Shown: positions 45,591 to 55,034, counted from the first letter of the stretch. The stretch is DNA of 64,000 bases from Flavobacterium hercynium (GCF_002217285.1 NZ_MUGW01000017.1:174606-238605); one strand, 5' to 3'. Made by a program: numbers and translations. Notes: a model not told the origin generated them from the letters alone.

Positions 45591-46403
45591 ATGAAAGATA
45601 AAATTATTTTAGGATTGATAGGTTTGGTGTTTCTGTCTTGTCAAAAAGAAATAAAACCAAAAGAAGAAGTATTAAAGCAAGAATTGCAACAGGAAGAATT
45701 TGTAAAGGAAGAAACGTCTGCTTTTATTTCAAATCAAAATACTACTGATGCAGGATTTAATGTTACTTATTTACCAACGTCAACAACAAAACAAGTTGTA
45801 AAACACCAATATTACACACTTTCTTATAATGAAGAATTTGAGCAGGCAGAATGGGTTGCGTATGAATTGAAGAAAGAATATTTGAAGAATGGAAAATATA
45901 AACGTCCGTTTTTTATTGAAGATCCAAAAGTAGTAACCGGATCTGCAGATTGGAGGAATTACAAAAAATCCGGATATGACAAAGGACATCTTTGCCCGGC
46001 TGCTGATATGGGATTTGATGAAAAGGCTTATAATGATACGTTTTACACTTCAAATGTTTCACCTCAAAGACATGATTTCAATAGTGGTATCTGGAACAGA
46101 ATTGAACAAAAAACTCGTTACTGGGCAGATAAACACAATGATATTTACGTAGTCACAGGAGGAGTTTTGAAAAATACAGATAAAAAAATAGGAACAGAAA
46201 ATGTTGCTGTTCCTAAATATTTTTATAAAATTATTGTAGCTAAATCTGGAAAAGAACATAAAGCTATCGCTTTTTTAGTTCCGAATCAGGATAGTGATAA
46301 ATCACTTTATGATTTTGTGGTTCCTATCGAAACATTAGAATCAATGACCGGGATCGATTTTTTTCCAAATTTAAAAAACTTAAAAAGCAGTAAGGACTTT
46401 TAG
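45591..46403 (+). CDS. DNA/RNA non-specific endonuclease lipoprotein
   Basis: This 270-residue beta-beta-alpha metal nuclease of the Serratia NucA type is attached by a lipobox cysteine at residue 17 (LVFLSCQKE). A Glu-rich linker leads to the catalytic domain. H133 in DKGHLCPA takes the DRGH position. N164 and E172 lie in NSGIWNRIE with the family's 8-residue spacing for the metal asparagine and glutamate. It probably degrades extracellular nucleic acid for nutrition or biofilm turnover. The 3' end overlaps the convergent rpe gene by 24 bases. Confidence 0.9.
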   Translation: MKDKIILGLIGLVFLSCQKEIKPKEEVLKQELQQEEFVKEETSAFISNQNTTDAGFNVTYLPTSTTKQVVKHQYYTLSYNEEFEQAEWVAYELKKEYLKNGKYKRPFFIEDPKVVTGSADWRNYKKSGYDKGHLCPAADMGFDEKAYNDTFYTSNVSPQRHDFNSGIWNRIEQKTRYWADKHNDIYVVTGGVLKNTDKKIGTENVAVPKYFYKIIVAKSGKEHKAIAFLVPNQDSDKSLYDFVVPIETLESMTGIDFFPNLKNLKSSKDF

Positions 46404-47042
46404 ATCAGCAATAGTCTGAATTGGATTTTCTGCTTTAAAAACATAGCTTCCTGCTACTAAAACATCAGCTCCTGCTTCTACTAGTTGTTTGGCATTTTTA
46501 TTTGTTACACCGCCATCAATTTCAATAATAGTTGAAGCATTTTTACGTGTAATTAAATCTTTCAGTTTTTTAACTTTAGCGTATGTGTTTTCAATAAATG
46601 ATTGTCCTCCAAAACCAGGATTCACACTCATAATACAAACCAAATCGATATCGTTAATAACGTCTTCTAAAAGATCAATATTCGTGTGTGGATTAATGGC
46701 AACTCCAGCTTTCATTCCTTCCGCTTTGATAGCCTGAAGCGTTCTGTGCAGGTGCGTGCAAGCTTCGTAGTGAACAGTTAAGATATTTGATCCTAAATCA
46801 GCGAAGGTTTTGATGTAGCGGTCTGGATCGATGATCATTAAATGTACATCGATTGTTTTTTTAGCGTGTTTCGAGATCGCTTCAAGAACGGGCATTCCAA
46901 AAGAAATATTCGGAACAAAAACACCATCCATAATATCGATGTGAAACCAGTCAGCCTCACTGTTGTTTATCATTTCGATATCGCGTTGTAAATTAGCGAA
47001 ATCCGCTGCAAGAACAGAAGGAGCAATAAGTGTATTCTTCAT
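46380..47042 (-). CDS. rpe: Ribulose-phosphate 3-epimerase
   Basis: This cytosolic TIM-barrel enzyme interconverts ribulose 5-phosphate and xylulose 5-phosphate in the pentose phosphate pathway. Motifs are clear: IAPSVLAADFANL, HIDIMDG with the catalytic Asp and His ligands, DVHLMI, MSVNPGFGGQ, and EIDGGV. I chose the ATG at 47042 because a promoter at 47076-47104 lies inside the 26-codon upstream extension. At 220 residues the size is right. It overlaps the nuclease gene tail to tail by 24 bases, without a visible terminator between them. Confidence 0.95.
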   Translation of the reverse strand: MKNTLIAPSVLAADFANLQRDIEMINNSEADWFHIDIMDGVFVPNISFGMPVLEAISKHAKKTIDVHLMIIDPDRYIKTFADLGSNILTVHYEACTHLHRTLQAIKAEGMKAGVAINPHTNIDLLEDVINDIDLVCIMSVNPGFGGQSFIENTYAKVKKLKDLITRKNASTIIEIDGGVTNKNAKQLVEAGADVLVAGSYVFKAENPIQTIADLKVLTAF

Positions 47043-47075
47043 TGTGTGTTGTAGTTGTTTGTGTTCTTTTTTTTG

Positions 47076-47104
47076 CAAAAGTAAGACTTTAGTTTTGTTT
47101 ACAA
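47076..47104 (-). promoter_or_regulatory. rpe promoter
   Basis: On the minus strand TTG (47104-47102), an 18-base spacer and TACTTTTG (47083-47076) match the consensus exactly. The short leader is A/C-rich (ACAAACAACTACAACACACA) and ends at the ATG, with no Shine-Dalgarno site. Confidence 0.72.
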
Positions 47105-47393
47105 TGAAATTAGATTTCATTTTTTAAATCATTGAAGATGATTAACAAATTAAGTTTTGATTGCTTAAGTGGCTTATTTTTAATTTACTGATAATTTGAC
47201 TTTGTGAAGCTAATCCTTTTAATGATTCAAGCTAAAAATAAAAAACTCCGGTAATCAGCCGGAGTTTCAATCATCAATCAAAAAACGAACAGTCAATCAA
47301 ACTGTTGTTTGCTGTGTAGTTGAAAGTCAAATGTCTAAAAGTCAAAAAAAAGAGCTTTTTAGACTTTAAAACTTTCTAACTTTAAGACTATTT
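47105..47393. other. Non-coding gap between rpe and rpoD
   Basis: This AT-rich region has no convincing coding frame. It holds the rpoD terminator (47243-47267). It also has a stretch at 47322-47391 of repeated AGTC/GTCTAAAA-like units that can fold: GTCTAAAA at 47332-47339 pairs with TTTTAGAC at 47356-47363. Such short degenerate repeats look like slippage-derived intergenic DNA. I see nothing else. Confidence 0.55.
47243..47267 (-). terminator. Terminator downstream of rpoD
   Basis: AAACTCCGG (47243-47251) and CCGGAGTTT (47259-47267) form a perfect 9-bp stem with a 7-base loop. On the minus strand it is followed by TTTTTATTTTT. Confidence 0.8.
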
Positions 47394-48257
47394 TTAGCCT
47401 AAATAAGTTTTAAGAATTTTACTTCTTGAAGTATGTTTTAATCTACGGATTGCTTTTTCTTTAATCTGACGAACACGCTCACGAGTAAGGTCAAAAGTTT
47501 CTCCAATTTCTTCTAATGTCATTGGATGTTGATCACCAAGTCCAAAGTATAAACGAACAACATCAGCTTCTCTTGGAGTTAATGTTTCTAGTGAACGTTC
47601 AATTTCAGTACGTAATGATTCGTGAATTAATTCTCTGTCTGGATTTGGAGATTCCCCAGAACGTAAAACGTCATAAAGGTTAGAATCTTCTCCTTCTACA
47701 AGAGGAGCATCCATAGATAAGTGACGACCAGAGTTTTTCATCGACTCTTTTACATCATTTACCGTCATGTCAAGTTCTTTTGCAATTTCTTCAGCAGAAG
47801 GCGGACGCTCGTTAGATTGCTCTAATAAAGCGTACATTTTGTTGATTTTGTTGATAGAACCAATTTTGTTTAAAGGTAAACGAACGATACGTGATTGTTC
47901 TGCTAATGCCTGTAAGATAGATTGACGAATCCACCAAACTGCATAAGAGATAAATTTGAAACCACGCGTTTCATCAAAACGTTGAGCCGCTTTAATCAAA
48001 CCTAAATTTCCTTCGTTAATTAAATCAGGAAGTGTTAATCCTTGATTTTGATATTGTTTTGCTACCGATACTACGAAACGTAGGTTGGCCTTTGTTAATT
48101 TTTCTAAAGCTCTTTGATCACCTGCCTTTATTCTTTGTGCTAATTCTACCTCTTCATCAGCGGTAATTAGGTCAACTTTTCCGATTTCTTGTAGATATTT
48201 ATCTAACGATGCAGTTTCACGATTGGTTACCTGCTTGGTGATTTTAAGTTGTCTCAT
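47394..48257 (-). CDS. rpoD: Primary RNA polymerase sigma factor RpoD/SigA, short Bacteroidota form
   Basis: This sigma-70 factor directs RNA polymerase to housekeeping promoters. At 287 residues it lacks region 1.1, as is usual in Bacteroidota. Region 1.2 lies at about 15-48. Region 2 is [24 protein letters not shown] with [15 protein letters not shown] for -10 recognition and melting. Region 3 is near 140-215. Region 4 has the helix-turn-helix [20 protein letters not shown] that reads the -35 box. The promoters seen in this window (TTG and TAnnTTTG) are its expected targets. Confidence 0.95.
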   Translation of the reverse strand: MRQLKITKQVTNRETASLDKYLQEIGKVDLITADEEVELAQRIKAGDQRALEKLTKANLRFVVSVAKQYQNQGLTLPDLINEGNLGLIKAAQRFDETRGFKFISYAVWWIRQSILQALAEQSRIVRLPLNKIGSINKINKMYALLEQSNERPPSAEEIAKELDMTVNDVKESMKNSGRHLSMDAPLVEGEDSNLYDVLRSGESPNPDRELIHESLRTEIERSLETLTPREADVVRLYFGLGDQHPMTLEEIGETFDLTRERVRQIKEKAIRRLKHTSRSKILKTYLG

Positions 48258-48342
48258 GTCGTTGTGTCCTCAATTTTAAAGTGTACAAATGATTATACGT
48301 AAAGACTATAATAAAAGTTACAAAAAAAAATAAAAAAATAAA

Positions 48343-48375
48343 AATTCCCGCTTCATTTTATTGAAAACGGGAATT
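48343..48375 (-). terminator. Terminator of the TonB/DUF4249 operon
   Basis: AATTCCCG (48343-48350) and CGGGAATT (48368-48375) form an 8-bp stem whose loop also contains pairable TTCA/TGAA bases. On the minus strand it runs into a long T-rich tract, 25 bases after the last stop of the operon. Confidence 0.82.
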
Positions 48376-48399
48376 ATATTGTAGAATTGAAGTGTTTTT

Positions 48400-50199
48400 T
48401 TAGTTTGCAGAAGTATCTTTTACTTCGATAATTTCGCGCAAAGAAACTGGTGATCCATTTTTAGTAAAGCCTTCAAGTTTTATTTCGTATGTCCCTGAAA
48501 GATCAGAGGTGTAAAATAAATTATTATCATTTTTTAAGGTAACGTTCGGATTCCAAAACAATTGGTTTCTAAAATCTGGTATTCTTTCGTTGTCTGCGTT
48601 AGCCGTATATTCAATTTTATTGTATATTTTTTTAGGCTGCGGCCTTAAAATAGTAGTGTTTAATATAAATGATCCTGTTTGAGTGCTAACAAAATCTTTA
48701 TTGAAAGTAGTAAAACTAACCAATCCATTAAAGGCTTTTGAACCCACATAATAACGCCCTACGATTAGTTCAATTTTGTAAACGTTTTTCATAGGGTAAG
48801 TTAGTAACTCATTTTGATTCTCTAAATACAAACCATCAATAAGTACAAGAGCAGATTCCTGTAATTGAGGAAAAACACTTGGATCATTTACGTGAAGGCG
48901 AGCCTTACCATCATTTTGTTTAATATAAAGTTCAGTTGCAACTTCGGTTACTGTTTCTTTTAGTGTTTTAAATCGTGTATAATCATCCAGAATATATTGT
49001 TTAGCAAGAGGAGCATAAAAAGGTTCTAATGTAGGCGTTTTAGAAATGGTGCTAACTTTTTTATGATAATAAGCATTTTCAATCTGACTTGAAATAGATC
49101 TTTCTAATAACGTTTCTTTTGTAGTGTATGATAAATCAAAACCAGTGTTCAAATTTATTTTAGAGTAATCAATGTCTGAAATATTTTGTAAAGCAAGATC
49201 GTAATTGTTTGCTTTGTCATCTATAATTTGAACCGTAATATTTGAAGTATAATAAACGTTTTTAACGTTGAAAATAAAATCTCCATTAGCATCAGTCTGT
49301 GTTATTTCAAAAGCATAAGATTTTCCGGGAAGTGATAATGCAACGGTTAAATTCTGCACATTATCAGTTTTATTTTTCGCAGTTACCTTTCCTGAAATAA
49401 GTTCACCTCTTAGTTCTGGAAGATGAATTTTATTTACCAAGTTCTGAATGTTAAGCAATGTATTATTGCTTGAAACAGGAGCAAATTCCTGAGCCGAAAT
49501 CTGATTTTTAACAGGTAAAACATCTGTTTTTCTAACAGATAAAGAATAGTTTCCGTCTGCCGGCAATGCCGTTTTAGATTCAACTTTTAAGTCTACTAAT
49601 TCACGATTTGAAAAAACTTTTTTAGGTAAGCTCAATTTTAGGTTAGTGTTTGAATTGCTAGTTTCTACAGAACGACTTTCGTTATTGTTTGTTCCTAGTG
49701 TTATATCTTTTGTGTTGGAATTACTTCCGACAGGCTTTTTGTCTTCTTTTGTAAAAGGGTTAATGACAGCAATGTCGATCTGAAATAATTCAGATACAGG
49801 TTTATTAAGCGTCCAGTTTGTGTAACCTATTAATTTATAGTTTCCGGTTTTTAGTGTGGTTGGTATAAAGTAATCGCCTTGTCCCGTAGATTTTTCTAAT
49901 ACTATTTTAGTTTTAAAAACTGATTTTTTGCTTTCATCAACTAATTCAACATAAGCAATCTTGCTTACTTCACTTGGTGTTTTATCTGTAGATTTTAAGC
50001 AATAAACTTTAAACAGCAATGTTTCTCCGGAAACGAAGGTTGTAGCATTTGCATGAATGAACACCGTCTCGTCTAAAGTCACGGCTTGCTGAGCGCTAAG
50101 TAATTGTGTATTTACCAATACAAACAATAATATAAGGTGTTTTAATTTGTCCAAAATGAAGGTATTACGTTTGATGAAAATGATGTACAGTCTCCGCAT
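48400..50199 (-). CDS. Exported MG2-like protein with an orphan TonB-plug-like C-terminal domain
   Basis: This secreted protein of up to 599 residues has a signal segment near 17-36 (LKHLILLFVLVNTQLLSAQQ). An alpha-2-macroglobulin MG2-like domain follows (about 40-150; NATTFVSGETLLFKVYCL). Middle beta domains come next (about 180-345; GKVTAKNKTDNVQNLTVALS, DANGDFIFNV). The C-terminal segment resembles a TonB receptor plug (LVLIDGLYLENQN, then VYKIELIVGRYYVGSKAFNG and LVSFTT) but no barrel follows. The end (PDFRNQLFWNPNV) is recurrent in such proteins. The ATG at 50199 overlaps the upstream gene by 58 bases; a TTG at 50154 directly before the signal segment could be the true start. Confidence 0.75.
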   Translation of the reverse strand: MRRLYIIFIKRNTFILDKLKHLILLFVLVNTQLLSAQQAVTLDETVFIHANATTFVSGETLLFKVYCLKSTDKTPSEVSKIAYVELVDESKKSVFKTKIVLEKSTGQGDYFIPTTLKTGNYKLIGYTNWTLNKPVSELFQIDIAVINPFTKEDKKPVGSNSNTKDITLGTNNNESRSVETSNSNTNLKLSLPKKVFSNRELVDLKVESKTALPADGNYSLSVRKTDVLPVKNQISAQEFAPVSSNNTLLNIQNLVNKIHLPELRGELISGKVTAKNKTDNVQNLTVALSLPGKSYAFEITQTDANGDFIFNVKNVYYTSNITVQIIDDKANNYDLALQNISDIDYSKINLNTGFDLSYTTKETLLERSISSQIENAYYHKKVSTISKTPTLEPFYAPLAKQYILDDYTRFKTLKETVTEVATELYIKQNDGKARLHVNDPSVFPQLQESALVLIDGLYLENQNELLTYPMKNVYKIELIVGRYYVGSKAFNGLVSFTTFNKDFVSTQTGSFILNTTILRPQPKKIYNKIEYTANADNERIPDFRNQLFWNPNVTLKNDNNLFYTSDLSGTYEIKLEGFTKNGSPVSLREIIEVKDTSAN

Positions 50200-51332
50200 T
50201 CTACAGGTACCATGAAATAAGAAAGATCTTCTATGTTATACGAAAAACTAATTCTATTTAATTGTATAAGATCAATTAATAAAGTTCCTCTACATGGTGG
50301 AATGCTGACACCCTGAAAGCAAAATCTATATTCTTCTTCTTGACAATCAGTGTAATAAGGTGGTAATTCCTCTTTCGGAAAAAGATCAGCATAATTAAAA
50401 AATATTCTTTTTGAAGAGGCAGAAGAAACTTCAAAAAAGCCTATTGCTTTTTGGTCAGTATGTGATATGCATTTTATATTTCCGTTTACAAAGCCAGGCT
50501 GTTTAGGAGATAATACGCTAGCAGAGCTTGAGATTTCTTTCATGGTTTTGCGAAACGTATAGGATGCTATATTTTGAACATATTGTTTTACAAAAATGCT
50601 ATAGCGATGACTTATGATATAGTTTTGATCACTAATAAAGCGTAATGGGAAGTTAACACGATCCTCTTGTAAATCTGTTGTAGTAGTTAGAATAATGTCA
50701 TTAGAAGTTTTGGTGGTATAGCATATTCTTTTATTAGGATCGTTAGGTTGTAGCTGAATTTTTTCCGGTCCTATTGGTACAGCTTTTTCCTGACGATATA
50801 CGGGAGCAATAATTTTATATGTTTCTTCATATTCATATCGATAGTATTTCGAGGTATTTGCGGGATCATAACTGTGTACTCTAATCTGTACGCCTCGGCC
50901 TTCTTTTCTATCGGTAACAACTTCAGCTGTAATGTCTTCTATTTCGTTTGCCGTTGTAACTGTTTCGTTTGAAGATTGGTAAATTTTGCCATCTTTGGTT
51001 TTTATGTCTAAAGTATAAGTTCTGTCCGGTAAGGCTTGAAAAGCATTTTCGGACAAGTAAATTCCGTTGTCTTCTTTAAAGGTATATACTGCTCCTAAAT
51101 CGTCTTTAATGCTTACTGTAGCGCCAGTTTCGATGGCTACACCGTCATCTTCAAGTTTAGCTGTTTTAGAAAGTTTTATTTCCTGCTTTTTCAATTCGTT
51201 AGTTATGGTAGCTTCGATTACCAATGCTTCTTCATACGTATCCGTTTGTAGAACATAAGTTTCTGTGCAACTAGTAAGAAGTATACTAAGTAGTAATGCG
51301 ATAGTGAGTTTATTTTTAAATAATGTTTTCAT
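50142..51332 (-). CDS. DUF4249 family lipoprotein
   Basis: This lipoprotein of about 396 residues belongs to the DUF4249 family of Bacteroidota, found next to TonB-dependent receptors. The signal is LTIALLLSILLTSCTE with the lipidated cysteine near residue 22. A beta-rich N-terminal domain (YEEALVIEATITNELKKQ, ATVSIKDDLG) precedes a long beta/loop region with ten or so cysteines in the last 150 residues, probably disulfide-bonded. I chose the ATG at 51332; one at 51347 adds five residues. It lies 25 bases after the TonB receptor and overlaps the next gene, so the operon is tightly coupled. The family's ligand is unknown. Confidence 0.85.
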   Translation of the reverse strand: MKTLFKNKLTIALLLSILLTSCTETYVLQTDTYEEALVIEATITNELKKQEIKLSKTAKLEDDGVAIETGATVSIKDDLGAVYTFKEDNGIYLSENAFQALPDRTYTLDIKTKDGKIYQSSNETVTTANEIEDITAEVVTDRKEGRGVQIRVHSYDPANTSKYYRYEYEETYKIIAPVYRQEKAVPIGPEKIQLQPNDPNKRICYTTKTSNDIILTTTTDLQEDRVNFPLRFISDQNYIISHRYSIFVKQYVQNIASYTFRKTMKEISSSASVLSPKQPGFVNGNIKCISHTDQKAIGFFEVSSASSKRIFFNYADLFPKEELPPYYTDCQEEEYRFCFQGVSIPPCRGTLLIDLIQLNRISFSYNIEDLSYFMVPVECGDCTSFSSNVIPSFWTN

Positions 51333-51357
51333 GATTTTTGAATCCATTTTTATGGTA

Positions 51358-54135
51358 TTAAAATTTAAAATTATAAGTGATACTAGGAACTGGGATTGAG
51401 AAAATAGATGTTTTATAACCTTTTATCTTTCCTGCCTGATCCGTTACAAAATAGATTGAATAGGGGTTATTTCGGCCTAAAACATTGTATATCGAAATAT
51501 TCCAGAAACTATGAGCAAGTTTCTTTATTTTATGATTTCCTTCAATGTTTAATCCAATATCTAAACGTATGTAATCTGGAATTCTAAATTTATTTCTGTC
51601 GCTGTAAAGCGTATATTCTGCACCTCCATAGTTGTATGTTCCAATAGGGAAAGTAATTGGTCTTCCGGTTTGGTACAAAAAGTTAGAAGATAAACTATAT
51701 CTTTTTGTGAATTTATAATTTAAAACGGCACTTAAGTCATGAGGTTTGTCAAAATTTGAAGCAAAGTACTTTCCATTATTTACCTTTTCGTCATTAAATT
51801 GTCCGTCCAATTTTGTTAGTGATCTTGAGTAAGTATATCCAAGCCATCCATTTAATTTTCCAACTTGTTTTTTAATTAAAAATTCTACACCATATGCTTT
51901 TCCTTCGCCTTGTAAAAGAGCCGTTTCGACATTCTCATTCAGTAAGACCTGTGCGCCAACTTTGTAATCTAATATGTTTTTAGATCTTTTGTAATATCCT
52001 TCTAAGCTTACTTCGTATTCTTCATCGTCTAAGTTTTTAAAAAGTCCCAAAGAAATTTGCTGTGCAGTTTGAGGAGCGATATTAGCATTAGATAATTTCC
52101 AGGTATCAGTAGGAGATTGCGTCACGTTGCTCGATAGAAGATGGATATATTGTCTCGTCATATCGTATCCGGCTTTTATAGAAAAGTCTTCTGTAAAAAA
52201 ATACCTTGCTGCAACTCGGGGTTCGAATCCTCCATAAGTTTTTACAACTTCATTGTTGTCATAATGCTCTTTTCTAATAACAGTTGCATCACTTATTGGT
52301 GCGTTTTCTTGGTAAATATTCACATCTGCTTCTCCTAAAGACGCATAGAATGAATATCTAACTCCTAAATCTATTAATAAATTTTTGCTCAATTTATAGC
52401 TGTCAGATAAATATATACCGGACTCAAGCGCTTTCTCTTTTGCCAGATCAGTTGCAACTAAAGTTGCTTCTGGTTTTGTTGGATGCTGGTAACCAGGATT
52501 TATATTATACAATTTGCTTGAAAGACCGTAAGATATTTTATGTTTTTCGTTTAGTGCATAATTGAATTTTAATTGCAATTGAGACTCATTTATTTTATAT
52601 CCAAACTTAAATGAATTAACATCAGGAGAATCGTAATCAATATTGAATTTGTATTCACTATTGGTTAAAATAAGTGCCGACTTGTGATCTTTATTAAAAG
52701 TATGATCCCATTTCAACGATGCCAGTCTATTGCTGTATTTGTAAACAGAATCAGAACTAATGCTAAAACGGTCGTTACTGTAATAAGCTGTGGCTTCTAT
52801 ATTGTTGTTTTCACTAAGGGCATTGTTATACTTCAAAATTCCATCGTAAAATCCAGCCTGGCTGTTTTTTAGATTTTCGTCATCAAGACTTTTTAATATC
52901 CAGTCAGAGTAGGTTGCTCTTCCGCCAAATAAAATGCTGGATTTGTTTTTTTGGATAGGTAATCCAAAACTTAAATTTGATGTAACAGGTCCAACAGCAC
53001 CTTCACCCGAGAATTTTTCGGGATTTCCATTTTTGGTTGTAATGTCAAACACAGATGATAATCTTCCTCCGAAATCAGCAGGAATACTACCTTTGTAGAT
53101 GTCTGCTTTTTTTGCAGTATATGGATTTATTGCAGAGAAAAAACCTAAGAAATGCTGAGGATTATATAATACAGCATTGTCAAGAAGAATTAAATTTTGA
53201 TCTTCTTTTCCACCTCGCACATTAAATCCTGCTGATCCTTCGCCAGTAGTTTTAATACCAGGAAAAGTAGTAGCTACTTTTAGAATATCTCGTTCTCCAA
53301 GAATTAAAGGAACGTTTTTCATACCTTCAATATCTATAGAAACTAAGCCAGAAACAGTTGTTTCTGTTGCTCTTTGGCCTTTCTTTTTAATAACAACTTC
53401 GTCTAACTGATTTGATTTGTCATTAATATTAAGATCTAAATTTCCATCGTCATACAGAATTACCGTTTTCGAAATTTCTTTATGGCTTAGTGATTTAATT
53501 TCTATAATATTCAGACCTCTTGGTAATTGTAAGCTATATTGACCATCTACATCAGTAGATGTACTGATGTTTTTGTTTTTTACCTTTATATAAATACCAG
53601 GTTCCGTTTTGTTGGTTTCTTCATTTCGTATCGTTCCGGTAAGTTTGAAGCTTTTTTTAGAAGACTCTTTATTTTCTTTACCTATAAATATAACAGAAGA
53701 TTTTTTAGTAACACTGTAGCTATTCAAAGAATCGTATTGCTGATAAAAAACAGGATTGTCAGGATTATTATTCGAATTGCTTTCTGCTGGAGAATCTGAA
53801 AAATAATTCGCAGGTAAATCGCTATGAATGATATTGTTTAAGGTCAGGATTACTTTGTTTTTTACAACAATAAAATTTAGATCAGTTTTGTTTAGAATTT
53901 TATCTAGAACTTCGTCAACGGTTACATTTGTGTAAGTGCCCGAAACAAGTGTTTTGTTAGACTCTAGCCAAACTGGATCAAAGTAAAACTTATAAGATGT
54001 AGCCGATTCAATTGCTTTTATTGCTGTCAATAAGGTATCATCCTTAAATGTAACCGATATTTTGTCATTTGAATTTTGAGCAAATGAAAAATTAAATGAT
54101 GTCAAAATGAATAAGGCGAGTATAATTTTTTTCAT
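51358..54135 (-). CDS. STN-domain TonB-dependent outer membrane receptor
   Basis: This 925-residue TonB-dependent transporter has a signal peptide (1-19, ending FAQ) and an STN domain (about 25-100; DTLLTAIKAIESATSYKFYF, TVDEVLDKILN). A linker, then a carboxypeptidase-like domain (about 165-245), the plug (about 255-360; FNVRGGKEDQNLILLDNAVLY) and the barrel follow, ending in YNFKF. STN domains usually signal to FecR-type anti-sigma factors, but no fecI/fecR genes are within reach here. The partner genes are a small secreted protein upstream, DUF4249 and the MG2/plug protein downstream. Substrate unknown. Confidence 0.92.
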   Translation of the reverse strand: MKKIILALFILTSFNFSFAQNSNDKISVTFKDDTLLTAIKAIESATSYKFYFDPVWLESNKTLVSGTYTNVTVDEVLDKILNKTDLNFIVVKNKVILTLNNIIHSDLPANYFSDSPAESNSNNNPDNPVFYQQYDSLNSYSVTKKSSVIFIGKENKESSKKSFKLTGTIRNEETNKTEPGIYIKVKNKNISTSTDVDGQYSLQLPRGLNIIEIKSLSHKEISKTVILYDDGNLDLNINDKSNQLDEVVIKKKGQRATETTVSGLVSIDIEGMKNVPLILGERDILKVATTFPGIKTTGEGSAGFNVRGGKEDQNLILLDNAVLYNPQHFLGFFSAINPYTAKKADIYKGSIPADFGGRLSSVFDITTKNGNPEKFSGEGAVGPVTSNLSFGLPIQKNKSSILFGGRATYSDWILKSLDDENLKNSQAGFYDGILKYNNALSENNNIEATAYYSNDRFSISSDSVYKYSNRLASLKWDHTFNKDHKSALILTNSEYKFNIDYDSPDVNSFKFGYKINESQLQLKFNYALNEKHKISYGLSSKLYNINPGYQHPTKPEATLVATDLAKEKALESGIYLSDSYKLSKNLLIDLGVRYSFYASLGEADVNIYQENAPISDATVIRKEHYDNNEVVKTYGGFEPRVAARYFFTEDFSIKAGYDMTRQYIHLLSSNVTQSPTDTWKLSNANIAPQTAQQISLGLFKNLDDEEYEVSLEGYYKRSKNILDYKVGAQVLLNENVETALLQGEGKAYGVEFLIKKQVGKLNGWLGYTYSRSLTKLDGQFNDEKVNNGKYFASNFDKPHDLSAVLNYKFTKRYSLSSNFLYQTGRPITFPIGTYNYGGAEYTLYSDRNKFRIPDYIRLDIGLNIEGNHKIKKLAHSFWNISIYNVLGRNNPYSIYFVTDQAGKIKGYKTSIFSIPVPSITYNFKF

Positions 54136-54140
54136 TAATC

Positions 54141-54887
54141 TTAGTTATTTTGGTTAGAAAGAGAGTTGTAAATAAATTTCATTAAATTGGTCATGAATTT
54201 ATTTAAATCAGACTTTTTAACTTCTCTATTCATTATGTAAAACTCGTTGATTTGTTTTTTCTTGTCCGGAAAGATTTGGATAATTTCACTTTTACTATTT
54301 ACCGTATACAGCTTTTTATGGTAGGCTAACAGGTAATTATTGCTGCGTTTGAATTTGTAGAATATGCCATCTTCCTTGACTATTTTTTGCATTAATTTGC
54401 TATGCTTGATGAAAAAAACAAAATCCTCGCTGCTTTCTGAGGTTTCATAATAGCCGGTTGTTAAGTTAGGCGAATTATATTGCCCTTTTTTTAGTTTTAC
54501 AAAATTGCGATCGTATAATGAAAAAGCGTCTACTTTTTCAGTGACAAGGCTTATTCCGATATGTTCAGAGGCTCCGTATGGATTTAATACAAGTATATCA
54601 CGATAGATGTCATACTTTAGTGCAGTTTCGTAATAAGTCTGCCCTTCAAAAGTTAAAGTTCCTTTTGTAAATACATCTTCATCAAAATAAAGCGTATTGT
54701 CGTCCAAAGTCTTGTACGGATTGGTATGAAGTGCTCCGTTATTGATGTCAAGATTTTGTTTGCCAAGTGTTGTGTCGAACCAGTTATAAAGTGATGTATT
54801 ATTGTTGGTTTGGCTATGGATGTTGTAAATATTTAAAGATAATCCAAATAAAATAAGGAATGCAGATTTTTTTTGATAATTTTTCAA
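54141..54887 (-). CDS. Secreted protein of unknown function, first gene of the TonB/DUF4249 operon
   Basis: This 248-residue exported protein has a signal peptide (about 1-25, KSAFLILFGLSLNIYNIHSQ). The mature part has repeated Tyr-rich strands (TFEGQTYYETALKYDIYRDILVLN, YYETSESSEDFVFF) and a basic C-terminal half that looks helical (KKKQINEFYIMNREVKKSDL). No family is recognised. The ending is 5 bases before the STN receptor gene, so both are in one operon. A -7 octamer lies at 54926-54933. Together with its partners it may handle an extracellular ligand, but this is inference from linkage. Confidence 0.72.
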   Translation of the reverse strand: MKNYQKKSAFLILFGLSLNIYNIHSQTNNNTSLYNWFDTTLGKQNLDINNGALHTNPYKTLDDNTLYFDEDVFTKGTLTFEGQTYYETALKYDIYRDILVLNPYGASEHIGISLVTEKVDAFSLYDRNFVKLKKGQYNSPNLTTGYYETSESSEDFVFFIKHSKLMQKIVKEDGIFYKFKRSNNYLLAYHKKLYTVNSKSEIIQIFPDKKKQINEFYIMNREVKKSDLNKFMTNLMKFIYNSLSNQNN

Positions 54888-54925
54888 AGGATTGATTGGT
54901 TTTTTTGATTTGTTTTGGATGATTC

Positions 54926-54933
54926 CAAAAGTA
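54926..54933 (-). promoter_or_regulatory. Candidate -7 element of the TonB/DUF4249 operon
   Basis: On the minus strand the octamer reads TACTTTTG, an exact TAnnTTTG, about 40 bases upstream of the first ATG. No TTG lies at the expected -33 distance. Confidence 0.5.
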
Positions 54934-55001
54934 TCAAAAAAAAGTTATTTGTATAACATTTATCTGTTAAAATGTAATAATATGTTTATGATTTAAAATT
55001 A

Positions 55002-55034
55002 AAAACGCCAATTCAAATTTTGAATTGGCGTTTT
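55002..55034 (-). terminator. pnp terminator
   Basis: AAAACGCCAATTCAAA (55002-55017) and TTTGAATTGGCGTTTT (55019-55034) are exact reverse complements around a single base, giving a 14-bp practical stem. It starts 33 bases after the pnp stop and continues into T-rich DNA on the minus strand. Confidence 0.9.

Noticed and set aside
47322..47391. Possible small RNA in the GTCTAAAA-rich stretch downstream of rpoD
   Set aside because: No promoter octamer faces it and the repeats are degenerate; it reads better as slippage-derived intergenic DNA.
50142..50199. Fusion or frameshift between the DUF4249 gene and the MG2/plug gene
   Set aside because: Each frame carries its own signal peptide and complete family ends. 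The 58-base overlap is explained by an over-extended start; a TTG at 50154 would reduce it to 13 bases.
52219..52234. GGGGTTCGAATCCTCC looks like the T arm of a tRNA
   Set aside because: It lies in the middle of the TonB receptor coding sequence, and no acceptor, D or anticodon arms can be assembled around it.
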